A DNA stretch of 64,000 nt from Solimonas aquatica (GTDB lineage: Bacteria > Pseudomonadota > Gammaproteobacteria > Nevskiales > Nevskiaceae), in assembly GCF_900111015.1 (NCBI RefSeq), contig NZ_FOFS01000004.1, positions 235,316 to 299,315 of the forward strand, read 5' to 3'. Below are positions 1-10,103 of this stretch, in pieces. A model generated the notes under the pieces. That model was not told the DNA's origin. It searched no databases and was given only the letters and a program-made list of their open reading frames with translations. Made by a program: the position numbers and the translations under genes. Numbering within the stretch: position 1 is the stretch's first letter; the number at the start of each line of letters is the position of its first letter.

Positions 1-408
1 CAGCCAGGTCAGCGGGATGCGATGGCCATCCTTCATCTTCTCTCGCTGGTGGATCAGGTCAGCGAACGGCTGATCGGTGAGCAGTTCGCCGGTCAGTGGA
101 TCGACGGCATGCCGCCCGCGCGTGGCCACGAGAAACCACTGGATGTAGCCGGTTTTTGATCCATCCGGAAACATCACGAGATAGGCATTGGCGCGACCCT
201 TGGCCTGAGCGACGGCCCGCTGGCCGGGGCTCAGGTCGATCGGATACAACGCCCTCATCTTGGCCAGAAACCCGGCGGCCTTCTCATAGTGAACGGAGCC
301 GGTATTCCAATAGTGATAGCCGGTGGCAGCCAGGGTCTGCAGATACGACATGGCGGCAGCGCGGTGCTGCGGGATCAGAAAATCGGCATCGGTGGCGATC
401 GCTTTCAT
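1..408 (-). CDS. Hypothetical protein of the integrated element, C-terminus outside the window
   Basis: A continuous reading frame of 136 codons runs from an ATG at 408 to the window edge, so the C-terminus is missing. The protein starts MKAIATDADFLIPQHRAAAM, is soluble and mildly basic, and has no signal peptide or membrane segment. Codon choice (GCC, CTG, CGC) looks coding, unlike the non-coding stretch to its right. I do not recognise the family with certainty; short orphan proteins like this are common in integrative and conjugative elements. Its position inside the tRNA-Ala-associated element suggests cargo or maintenance, but nothing in the sequence shows a biochemical role. Confidence 0.6.
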   Translation of the reverse strand, partial: MKAIATDADFLIPQHRAAAMSYLQTLAATGYHYWNTGSVHYEKAAGFLAKMRALYPIDLSPGQRAVAQAKGRANAYLVMFPDGSKTGYIQWFLVATRGRHAVDPLTGELLTDQPFADLIHQREKMKDGHRIPLTWL

Positions 409-482
409 CGCGGTCTAACTCCTTGATTGCGTGAATTCGCTTCTCTGTTCCAGCGACGAACTAATAGAAGCTCCTATTCACC

Positions 483-824
483 ACAGTGTTCGGAGGCGGT
501 ACGCCGACCCAGCCGATGCTGGGTCGGCGTACCGCCTTGCGACTGCGGATGGCATCCAAGGAGGGCGAGAAATAGCGGCCCGTACAGTGTGTGGTTCGCG
601 ATTGCCGATTCGGCAGGCCTCGCCGGAGAGGCGATGTACCGGCGCCGAACACTGTCTGGTTAGCGCCGAGGTGTTGGCGCACCCCGATGCTTCCGGAATC
701 CGGAGGTATCACAGGGTGACAACGCCGACGCAGCCCGAACTTCAAGGGAAATCGACGTCCACACACTGTACAGACGCTGATTTCCAGCCCATCCGGCATG
801 GAGGCATCGGGGTGCGCCAACACC
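483..824. repeat. Mosaic of nested inverted repeats in a gene-free stretch
   Basis: The stretch from 409 to about 899 has no convincing gene. It holds a perfect 19-bp inverted repeat with a 4-nt loop (495-513 and 518-536), a 21-bp pair (670-690 and 804-824), a 13-bp pair containing GTACAGTGTGTGG (582-594 and 759-771) and an 11-bp pair (483-493 and 645-655). Flanking bases of the pairs also align imperfectly, so the region looks like diverged copies of one roughly 90-bp unit placed in opposite orientations. Both orientations can be read as a short peptide containing TVCG followed by an RRC, like a decayed zinc-ribbon fragment. No transposase is present. Confidence 0.6.
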
Positions 825-899
825 ACGTCGTCGAGCAGGACCCCACGCCAATGGGGAAGTCGTTAGCGCGCAGTGCCGGGAAACTCGCTTGCTGCGTGC

Positions 900-1892
900 A
901 TTGAGGGGGTGTGGCGGAGTAATCCCGACGGTTCGTCGGAGTAGTCCCGCTCATCTATCTCAACGTTCTGAGAAGAACGAAGTTGTGCGGGTAGGACACT
1001 GCCCCTCGTAGGAAATGGCGAGTGTGGCGGGCGTAGGCAAAGCGGGTGTAACTCCCGCCCCGGTTGCGCTACCCCGAAAGGGATGCGCGGTCGGTGCCCG
1101 GTTCCAGAAGCCTTTGCATCGGAAACGATGCAGCGTGGCCATGCCGTAAGGCAGAGACGACGCGGACTCGGACGTGGACCTCGATGTTGAGGTCTGCGAG
1201 CCGTAACGGGTGGAGCGGATGGTGATAGGGCGAAGAGGTATTGATCCTCAACGTCTTCCGGGTAGATCAAGTGCTGCTAGTCCCCGCAGGGGGATGCGAA
1301 TCTGCAGTGAAGGAATTGTGGTGATGGAAGTAGTCGAGTCAGCTTCGGAGCTTCGTACCGACGAAAGGCCCGCAAGGGCTGAGCGCGATGGCGCAAACCA
1401 CGACCGAGCAGACAGCGTACTGATCAGAGAGAACAGAGCCCACGTCTAACTACCGAAACCCCGACCCCGATGCGCTGGAAGGCACCAGCGCGTTGTACCG
1501 GGTGGGGAGATGGGTGCCGAAGCGCGGCCGAATGGCCGAGCTGTTGTCCCGAAAGGACGACAGCCCCCGAAAGGGCAACGCAGGTGGCACAGGCGACGAA
1601 ACGCTCGGGGAAGTGACCCCACTGCGCGCAAGCGCAGGGAGGCTGACGCCTCCGACGACGTGTACCCCGTGTAAACGGGTCAGCGGTACAGGCGACGGCC
1701 TTGGCGGGCTGTCGCTAGCTCCATGCCTTGACGGGCGGACGAGCGACATTGGAAAGGTGCTGCAACGATTGTTCGGCTTGACGGCCGAATGATCGAAGGT
1801 CAGTGAATGCAATTATCAGGACAGTGAAGGAGCTGTTGTTGTTCTCGAAAACCCCTCCCGCTCGTGCTTCGGCATGGGCGGGAGGGGGTTTT
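900..1892 (+). ncRNA. Candidate large structured non-coding RNA
   Basis: No reading frame on either strand looks like a protein, but the plus strand is packed with short perfect hairpins. Several carry GNRA loops: 1115-1132 (7 bp, GAAA), 1142-1153 (4 bp, GTAA), 1368-1379 (GCAA), 1622-1637 (6 bp, GCAA), and 1667-1678 (GTAA) inside a 6-bp outer stem 1661-1666/1685-1690. Others include 1177-1194, 1281-1294, 1472-1491, 1541-1563 (9 bp), 1607-1620 and 1638-1653 (6 bp). Outer pairs such as 1514-1518/1586-1590 enclose several inner hairpins, giving a multibranched fold. The stretch ends in a strong intrinsic terminator, which supports transcription on the plus strand. I cannot name the class; an ORF-less group II intron derivative, a HEARO/omega-type RNA and an unknown large RNA are possible. 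The 5' boundary is approximate. Confidence 0.5.
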
Positions 1893-1894
1893 CT
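1848..1894 (+). terminator. Strong intrinsic terminator with a UUCG loop
   Basis: The arms 1848-1867 and 1872-1892 pair almost end to end, with one extra G in the right arm and a TTCG tetraloop, followed by a T run. The left arm begins with four A, so it can also act on the other strand. It closes the candidate structured RNA. Downstream, 1893-2330 is more AT-rich and I see no gene or clear promoter in it before the orphan gene at 2331. Confidence 0.85.
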
Positions 1895-2330
1895 GCATCC
1901 ATCGCTTCGGACACGCCGAAGGATTTTGGACTGCTCGCGGGCACGAACTTGATCAAGGCTCGCGATCCACAAAGTACGACGGCACAGTCACGCACAGAGC
2001 ACGGTTCATCGAAATTCGACATTTAGGAACCAGACCATTGTCTGCCTAGCGCGTTTCTTAGAAAAACCAGCGCGCACGCCTGTCAACGAGTCGCTACAGA
2101 CTCACCCCTCGTTTGACGCGCCCCGAATTAGAAAAGTCCGAGGATTTTGTCGGAATTTACGGGGTTTTTAATCAACTTCCTGACCCCCTCCCTTTCGACT
2201 CTTTTAACCAAAAACAAGCTTGACCGCGATGGTTAGATGGATATTGATACCCATGGACCTCGACTTTTCATCGCCACTCTTGAGTGAAAAATCGAATCCC
2301 TTACCGATCTATTTCTCAAGGATGATGTCC

Positions 2331-2921
2331 ATGGAAATCGCAACACTCGCATCAAGTATTCGCTCCACTCTGGCTTTGCGCATGGCGCAAGACAGCTTTC
2401 CTTACGCTCCACCACTAATGGCGCCGATGATGATGCGTGACGGAGCACTCGCACTGATTCCTGTGAAGAGCTTTTCTTGCTACGACGATGCGATGCCTAT
2501 TGGGCTGGCGCACGAAATTCCGCGAATCGTGGTGCAATTGCTTGGCTCGCGATCGCAGCGCTGCTCACTCGCACTCAGTTTTCCACTCGACTACCCGGTG
2601 GGTGCGTTCTTTGATGCTGAAGATGGCTGGCTCAACCTCAGTGAAGAACAGGTCGATGTCGCAACGTCGATGCTTCAAGATCGTGTCTATGATCAGGTCA
2701 AGCAGTTTTTTGTGGATGCCGACTGGTCTGCTCGAAAAATGGAGGCCACTCGTGAGGAACTCGCCGATATCGGTGGCATCCTCTTTGAGGCGCTCATTGA
2801 TCAGGAGCCAGCTGCCGAGCGCGAGTTGTACTCACTTCTTCGCGAGCAGATCGTCTGGGCCAGGGACAATGCAGCCGAGACTGCTGAAAACGAAACGGCT
2901 ATTGGGATCGACGAGAACTGA
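2331..2921 (+). CDS. Hypothetical orphan protein of the integrated element
   Basis: The 196-aa product starts MEIATLASSIRS if translation begins at 2331. This ATG has an AAGGA Shine-Dalgarno sequence 8 nt upstream; the frame stays open back to a TTG at 2220, but nothing supports a start there. The protein is acidic and Met-rich near its N-terminus, with a helical, charged C-terminal third (SARKMEATREELADIGG region). It has no signal peptide, membrane segment or motif that I recognise. GC content is lower than in the core genes to the right, consistent with horizontal transfer. It converges on the integrase gene, with a bidirectional terminator between them. Function unknown. Confidence 0.65.
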   Translation: MEIATLASSIRSTLALRMAQDSFPYAPPLMAPMMMRDGALALIPVKSFSCYDDAMPIGLAHEIPRIVVQLLGSRSQRCSLALSFPLDYPVGAFFDAEDGWLNLSEEQVDVATSMLQDRVYDQVKQFFVDADWSARKMEATREELADIGGILFEALIDQEPAAERELYSLLREQIVWARDNAAETAENETAIGIDEN

Positions 2922-2975
2922 TTGATCGCCGCCGGCGCCCCTTAGCGGCGCCTCCTTGATGGCAAAGAAAAACTG

Positions 2976-3016
2976 AAAGCGATACAGCCCACCTCAAGAT
3001 CGGCTGTATCGCTTTT
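2976..3016. terminator. Bidirectional terminator between orphan gene and integrase
   Basis: A perfect 14-bp inverted repeat (2976-2989 and 3002-3015) with a 12-nt loop is flanked by A on the left and T on the right. It lies between two convergent genes and can serve both. Confidence 0.85.
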
Positions 3017-3087
3017 CAACGTTAGTGCAATCAATCGTGATCAATGCAATCGCTGGCAGCGTCATACACCGCCAGCCAGATAGCTCA

Positions 3088-4482
3088 TTAGCTGACGACC
3101 GTCTGCATTTCTTTGCCCAGCAGCGCGTCCAGACCTTTCTTCGCCATTGCGCCAAACATCTTTGCCGCTTTGGGAGAGGTGACCCGGGTATATCTCTGAA
3201 TCGACCGAGCGTCGCGGTGGCCGGTGAACTTCCCCACCACCGCCTGCGGCACACCGCCTTCAAGTAGTGCTGTCGTGAAGGCAGCACGGAGGATATGAGG
3301 TGAGAAGGTGCCGATTGAGCGGGCATGCCATTGGCATTTCTCCATCGCGGCCTTCAGTTCATCAGCAGTGAAGTCGAAAAGGGATTTCTGATCAGGCCGC
3401 GTCAGTATCCGCACCAGTTCAAGTGCCTCGTACGAAACTCGCCTTCTACGAAGCGTGGTGCCCCTCGGATTGTCGAACTTGATGACGCAGGCACCCCAAT
3501 CCGTCGCGTCGGCACGCAGCGTCAGGAGTTCCTCGATGTTCTTCAGCCGGGGCAGAAGCAGGAACAGCTGGATCGCCCCAGCGAATCGCCCGCCGTCGAG
3601 CCTGCGCGCCGCGATCATGATGGAAGTGCGTCGCGACAAAATGGCGTTGACCTTGGTCACCCGATCGGGAAGAAACTTGAAGTACCTCCCGTCTTCGCCC
3701 ACTTTCAGTCGGCGAAGCAACGCCATCGCCGGAGGTGCGAGGGCTCGCGTCTCAGCCCCGGTCTTGGTGATAGGAAAAGCGATCGTGCAGTCTTCCCAAT
3801 TGACCCATGACTCTTGAAGTAAGAAGGCTTCGGTACGGCGCATCCCAGAGAACAGTAGAAAGCGATAGGTGTCCGCGAAGCATCCGCCCTGAAAGAGCGC
3901 CAGCTGTCGCTCGAACTCCTCGAACTCGCCCTCACGTAGGTTGCGCTCGCGTGGGTCCGCGCCCTTGGGACGCTTAGAGGGGGAGATGAACCGGCACGGA
4001 TTCTGGAACCTGTGAAGGCCCAAGTCAGTGGCGGCGAAGTTCAGGACGGCGGCGAACGTATCCAGACTCCGCCTGATCGAGGATTCCTTGTAGCGCCCAC
4101 CGCCCGGCTTCTCCATCTTTCGGAATTGGTCCAGCCAGGTTTCGACATGGCTGGCATCAATCGCCACGACACGCATTTCGCCCAGGAATGATTCAGAAAG
4201 GCGTCCGAGCGCTGCCAATTCGGAAACACCGCAGGCAACCGTCTTGCCGCGATGCGCGGCAACCTGCTCCGCATATCGCGGCAGGATGTCGTTCAACGTC
4301 GCAGTGCGGGCACGGCTTTCCAGCACCTTGCTGCCGTTCGCGATCTGCTCCAGGCGCGAGTTATGCCATCGCTCAGCCTGCTTGAGGCTGTCGAAGGTTT
4401 GGGACTCGGTGGGCTGGCCTACAACTCGGATAACGGCGGTGTAACGCGCGCCGCTTTTGCGCTTTCGCTTGTGAATCGCCAC
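3088..4482 (-). CDS. Tyrosine recombinase (integrase) of the tRNA-Ala element
   Basis: A 464-aa phage-type integrase catalysing site-specific integration and excision. An N-terminal basic region (MAIHKRKRKSGARYTAV) and a SAM-like core-binding domain (about 60-180) precede the catalytic domain. The expected residues are visible: Arg215 in SGMRRTEA, Lys240 in the TKTG hairpin, His396 and Arg399 in SPHILRAAF, His422 in GHRDARS and the nucleophile Tyr431 in QRYTRV. I chose the GTG at 4482 because it has GGAGG just upstream and gives the usual N-terminus; the frame stays open to an ATG at 4536. It is longer than most relatives because residues 305-360 resemble residues 206-258 without the catalytic Arg. 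It lies next to an intact tRNA-Ala and points away from it, the classic island arrangement. Confidence 0.92.
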   Translation of the reverse strand: MAIHKRKRKSGARYTAVIRVVGQPTESQTFDSLKQAERWHNSRLEQIANGSKVLESRARTATLNDILPRYAEQVAAHRGKTVACGVSELAALGRLSESFLGEMRVVAIDASHVETWLDQFRKMEKPGGGRYKESSIRRSLDTFAAVLNFAATDLGLHRFQNPCRFISPSKRPKGADPRERNLREGEFEEFERQLALFQGGCFADTYRFLLFSGMRRTEAFLLQESWVNWEDCTIAFPITKTGAETRALAPPAMALLRRLKVGEDGRYFKFLPDRVTKVNAILSRRTSIMIAARRLDGGRFAGAIQLFLLLPRLKNIEELLTLRADATDWGACVIKFDNPRGTTLRRRRVSYEALELVRILTRPDQKSLFDFTADELKAAMEKCQWHARSIGTFSPHILRAAFTTALLEGGVPQAVVGKFTGHRDARSIQRYTRVTSPKAAKMFGAMAKKGLDALLGKEMQTVVS

Positions 4483-4495
4483 ATGGCCTCCAACG

Positions 4496-4545
4496 TCCGG
4501 CCATGCCGGACAGTGTCCTTGCAACCAAAATTGCAACCACTGTCC
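4496..4545. promoter_or_regulatory. Cluster of short direct and inverted repeats upstream of the integrase
   Basis: Within 50 bp there are TCCGGC-CAT-GCCGGA (4496-4510), an 8-bp inverted pair GGACAGTG/CACTGTCC (4508-4515 and 4538-4545) and inside it a direct repeat TTGCAACCA (4519-4527 and 4531-4539, period 12). Such clusters between an integrase gene and its tRNA target often bind integrase arms, an excisionase or a repressor of int. That role is inferred from position only. Confidence 0.4.
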
Positions 4546-4616
4546 TAAATCGTTGTTTTTTCCTTTGTGGGAACCCCTTCAAGCCGCCCCTCTGCTGAGG
4601 TTATATGAGCTTGAAG

Positions 4617-4692
<76 letters not shown>

Positions 4693-4828
4693 ACAAACAA
4701 CAACTTACATCACTTCTGATGGTGTACTGCTGCCGTCAGAAGGTGCCACTACATCTTACGTCTATCTTGCTGGACTCGCGAGACCGAACAATCAGTCTGA
4801 TTCGGGGGGTGAAAAGTTCGCACTTTTC

Positions 4829-4867
4829 GTTGCGAACGCGACGCTCTCCCAGCTGAGCTACCGCCCC
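4829..4867 (-). pseudogene. Broken 5' half of a second tRNA-Ala
   Basis: Read on the minus strand, this copy matches the 5' half of the neighbouring tRNA-Ala from the acceptor strand (GGGGCGG here) through the D arm to the anticodon loop TTCGCAA, and then stops matching. No T arm or acceptor 3' strand follows. Instead there is a small hairpin with arms AAAAG and CTTTT around TTCGCA (4812-4827). It looks like a remnant of an earlier integration, deletion or rearrangement at a tRNA locus. Confidence 0.75.
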
Positions 4868-4924
4868 ATACGAGGACGCGTATTCTACCCATCGCGGGCG
4901 CAAATGCCAGCGCGATCTTCCGTA

Positions 4925-5350
4925 TCAGGGGTCAAACTCGCCGCTCAGGCTCAGCACCACTTGGCGGCTGTGCGGCATCAGGCGGTGCTCCCAGACGTAA
5001 ATGCCCTGCCAGGTGCCCAGCAGCAGCTCGCGGTCGCGCACCGGCACGCTCAGCTCCACGCCGACAGCGATGCTGCGGATGTGCGCGGGCATGTCGTCCG
5101 GCCCTTCCTCGTCGTGGCGATAGTGCCGGCTGCCGTCCGGGGCCAGGGCCTGCGCCCAGTGCTCCAGGTCCTCGCGCACCGCCGGCGCGGCGTTCTCGCA
5201 CAGGCACAGCGAGGCCGAGGTGTGGCGCAGAAAGAGGTGGCAGAGCCCTGCCCGGCAGCCGCTGGCGGCCACGAAGCGGCGCACCGCTTCGCTGATCTCG
5301 ACAAAGCCCCGTCCCCGGGTTTTCACTTCCAGCAATTCCTGGCGGAACAT
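4925..5350 (-). CDS. YjbQ/UPF0047 family protein
   Basis: This 141-aa protein belongs to the YjbQ family (UPF0047, TIGR00149), sometimes annotated as a secondary thiamine-phosphate synthase because some members rescue thiE mutants; the physiological role is unsettled. Diagnostic segments are present: HTSASL with a following EN, DDMPAHIRS, and GTWQGIYVWEHR near the C-terminus. The His and Glu residues in these segments form the metal site in the family. I chose the ATG at 5350, preceded by GGGAG, over one at 5371 because it gives the normal family length of about 140 residues. It is divergent from the small PA3496-like gene. Confidence 0.9.
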   Translation of the reverse strand: MFRQELLEVKTRGRGFVEISEAVRRFVAASGCRAGLCHLFLRHTSASLCLCENAAPAVREDLEHWAQALAPDGSRHYRHDEEGPDDMPAHIRSIAVGVELSVPVRDRELLLGTWQGIYVWEHRLMPHSRQVVLSLSGEFDP

Positions 5351-5540
5351 CCCGGCTCCCAACCTCGCCATACTTGCGCGAAGACCGCGCGCCCATCCGG
5401 AATCATGCCCTTAAACAACTGATTCTAAAAGCGCTATTCAAGACTCTTTTCGGCGCCCGGAAAGCCTGCTAAAAACGCGCGCCAAGTGGACGCGATCGCG
5501 TTCACGGCTTTTTGGAAGACGCGAATTTCCGAGATTGGGC

Positions 5541-5765
5541 ATGCCACGCAAGCCGAAAAAGCAGGTCCCGCAGAACGAAGCCCCCAAGAGCTTTGACGAG
5601 TTCGTCGATGAGGGCGAGGCGCTGGACGAGGAGGCGCTGGCAGCCGACTCCCCCGCCGCCGCTCCGCCCGGCAAGAACCGCGATTGGCGCGACGTCGAGA
5701 AGCTGCAGGAAGAGCGGCGCCTGCGCCGCCTGATCGCCGACGATCTGGATTTCGATATCGGCTGA
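5541..5765 (+). CDS. PA3496 family putative envelope integrity protein
   Basis: A 74-residue, highly charged protein beginning MPRKPKKQ. The acidic, Ala/Pro-rich middle is probably disordered, and the C-terminus WRDVEKLQEERRLRRL followed by DDLDFDI fits the helical tail typical of the PA3496 family. There is no signal peptide or membrane segment. The family name comes from a proposed link to envelope integrity in Pseudomonas; the molecular role is unknown. The ATG at 5541 is preceded by an in-frame TTG two codons upstream, which I consider less likely. It converges on the LOG-family gene with only 8 bp between them. Confidence 0.8.
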   Translation: MPRKPKKQVPQNEAPKSFDEFVDEGEALDEEALAADSPAAAPPGKNRDWRDVEKLQEERRLRRLIADDLDFDIG

Positions 5766-5773
5766 TCAGCCGT

Positions 5774-6499
5774 TCACACCGCGCCCGGCGGCAGCGGCTG
5801 CAGGCCGGCCTGCAGCAGGGCGAAGGCCTCGTCCACCGAATCGCAGAGGTGGAACAGCTCCACATCCTCCGGTGAAATCAGACCGCGCTCCTTGAGCAGC
5901 GCGAAGTTCACCAGTCCCTCCCAGAACGCGCGCCCGTAGAGCACGATGGGAATGCGCTCCACCTTGCCGGTCTGGGTCAGGGTCAGCAGCTCAAACAGCT
6001 CATCCAGGGTGCCGAAGCCGCCGGGGAAGAACACCGCGCCGCGCGCCAGGCGCACCAGCCAGAACTTGCGCATGAAGAAGTAGTGGAACTGGTAGGCCTG
6101 CCGCGTTTCCACGTAAGGGTTCAGGTGCTGTTCGAAGGGCAGCGAGATGTTCAGGCCGATATTGAGCTTGGCGTCCACGCGCGCGCCGCCGGTGTGCGCG
6201 GCTTCCATGACGCCGGGCCCGCCGCCGGTGCAGATGTAGAAGCGATCCTCGGCGCTGTGCGTGTCCAGCGTCCACTGCGCCACGCGCTCGGCCAGCCGCG
6301 CGGCTTCCATGTACCAGTCGCGGCCATCGGCGCCGACGCCGGGCTTGAGCCGCGCCGAGCCGAAGAACGGCAGCGTGTTGCGCACGCCGTTGAGCCTGAA
6401 GCGCCGCTCCGGCTCCAGGTATTCACAGAGGATGCGCACGCTGCGCGCCTCCTCGCTCATCAGGAATTCGTTGTTCTTGTAAGCCTTCACAGCTCGCAC
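5774..6499 (-). CDS. LOG family (TIGR00730) Rossmann-fold protein
   Basis: A 241-aa member of the lysine-decarboxylase-like LOG family. It has both signature motifs: GGGPGVMEA and PGGFGTLDE, which form the nucleotide-phosphate binding and catalytic site in phosphoribohydrolases. Related enzymes cleave cytokinin or purine nucleoside monophosphates to base and ribose 5-phosphate; the substrate here is not evident. The N-terminus (YKNNEFLMSEEARSVRILCE) is typical of the larger bacterial subgroup. Translation likely starts at the GTG at 6499, which has GGAG 7 nt upstream; a second GTG three codons later is possible. Confidence 0.88.
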   Translation of the reverse strand: MRAVKAYKNNEFLMSEEARSVRILCEYLEPERRFRLNGVRNTLPFFGSARLKPGVGADGRDWYMEAARLAERVAQWTLDTHSAEDRFYICTGGGPGVMEAAHTGGARVDAKLNIGLNISLPFEQHLNPYVETRQAYQFHYFFMRKFWLVRLARGAVFFPGGFGTLDELFELLTLTQTGKVERIPIVLYGRAFWEGLVNFALLKERGLISPEDVELFHLCDSVDEAFALLQAGLQPLPPGAV

Positions 6500-6602
6500 G
6501 AGGTCTCTCCGAAACGCCGCCAGGGGGCGGCAAAACGCGCCACGCCGAGGCGGCGCGGCACCATGATGTTGGGGCGGGAAACAGGAAGTGCCGCGATGCC
6601 GA

Positions 6603-7169
6603 CTAATGCCGTGGCCGGCGCTGACGACCGGCGTGGGCCATCAGGAATTCCATCTGGTCGGCCAGGATGCGGCGGTTGGACAGAATCAGATATTCCGCCA
6701 GGTTCGGCGTGTACGGCACCGCCAGCAGACGCATCCCGGCTTCCTCGGGCGTGCGGTCGTCCTTGCGCTGGTTGCAGTGCCGGCAGGCGGTCACGCAGTT
6801 CTCCCACACCGAGATGCCGCCGCGCGACACCGGCATGATGTGGTCGCGGGTGAGCAGATGCTGCGGGAACTGCTTGCCGCAATACAGGCAGAGATTGCGG
6901 TCGCGCTGGAACAGGGTGCGGTTGGTCAGCAGCGGCACACCGCGGCTGTGGCGGCAGGAACGGTCGGCCACCGCGATGATGGAGCCGATCTCGATCTGCG
7001 ACACGCTGCCGGTACGGGCATTGGTGCCGCCACGGATGAGGAAGCGTTCGGCGCCGGCTTCCCAGCGCACGCGCTCGCGGGCATATAGCGTCACCGCCAC
7101 ATGCCAGTGAATCCACGATACCGGTATTCCGCCGGCATCGACCTTCAGTATCGCCGGAATATTGTCCAT
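6603..7169 (-). CDS. HNH endonuclease family protein
   Basis: The 188-aa protein carries a zinc-stabilised HNH fold: CLYCGKQF, then DHIMPVSRGG, then WENCVTACRHCN, giving the two CxxC pairs plus the catalytic His and Asn. The N-terminal half (MDNIPAILKVDAGG) is a conserved extension found in housekeeping-type HNH proteins of proteobacteria rather than in restriction enzymes. It sits alone between the LOG gene and clpB, with no methyltransferase or transposase nearby. The ATG at 7169 gives the usual N-terminus. A nuclease activity is inferred from the motif; the biological target is unknown. Confidence 0.88.
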   Translation of the reverse strand: MDNIPAILKVDAGGIPVSWIHWHVAVTLYARERVRWEAGAERFLIRGGTNARTGSVSQIEIGSIIAVADRSCRHSRGVPLLTNRTLFQRDRNLCLYCGKQFPQHLLTRDHIMPVSRGGISVWENCVTACRHCNQRKDDRTPEEAGMRLLAVPYTPNLAEYLILSNRRILADQMEFLMAHAGRQRRPRH

Positions 7170-7347
7170 CGCTTCAGTGCCGCTACCTTTGTCCTTGACC
7201 GCGATTGCACACGAACAAGATGACATCCTCTGGACGATAGCCGGTCCATGCGCTCCGGCGCAAGCTTTCGCAAGACAGCGACTTAGAGTGAAAACCCGCT
7301 GTGATGCTGGAATTGACCGCCGTCAGTCCCGGCGGCCAGGAACGTGG

Positions 7348-7375
7348 CTTGAATCACGGCCGTGCGACCGCACTA
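7348..7375 (+). promoter_or_regulatory. Possible sigma32 heat-shock promoter of clpB
   Basis: CTTGAA (7348-7353) and CCGCACTA (7368-7375) are 14 nt apart, resembling the heat-shock consensus CTTGAA and CCCCATNT. It would give a leader of about 50 nt before clpB. The -10 part matches imperfectly, so this is a tentative call supported mainly by the gene it precedes. Confidence 0.4.
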
Positions 7376-7434
7376 CTACGGCATCACTTTGATTGCCGGG
7401 CCGCCCCCGCAAGGCCCGAGAGGAAAACCGCCAC

Positions 7435-10026
<2,592 letters not shown>

Positions 10027-10042
10027 TGCGGATGTGATCGGC

Positions 10043-10068
10043 AGCCCGCGGCCTTCAGGCCGCGGGCT
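10043..10068 (+). terminator. Terminator after clpB
   Basis: A perfect 11-bp stem (10043-10053 and 10058-10068) with a TTCA loop follows the clpB stop by 17 nt. The trailing TTGTTCT is only moderately T-rich. Confidence 0.75.
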
Positions 10069-10103
10069 TGTTCTGCGCGACTGAGTTGCCGAAGATACAT
10101 GGC

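Noticed and set aside
863..1449. Short open frames of 60-135 codons in the structured region
   Set aside because: They overlap on both strands, change frame at hairpins, lack Shine-Dalgarno sequences and resemble no family.
900..1800. A group II intron as a firm annotation
   Set aside because: GTGTG at 909-913 fits the 5' consensus, but I cannot find a domain V-like hairpin or a reverse transcriptase, so I leave the RNA class open.
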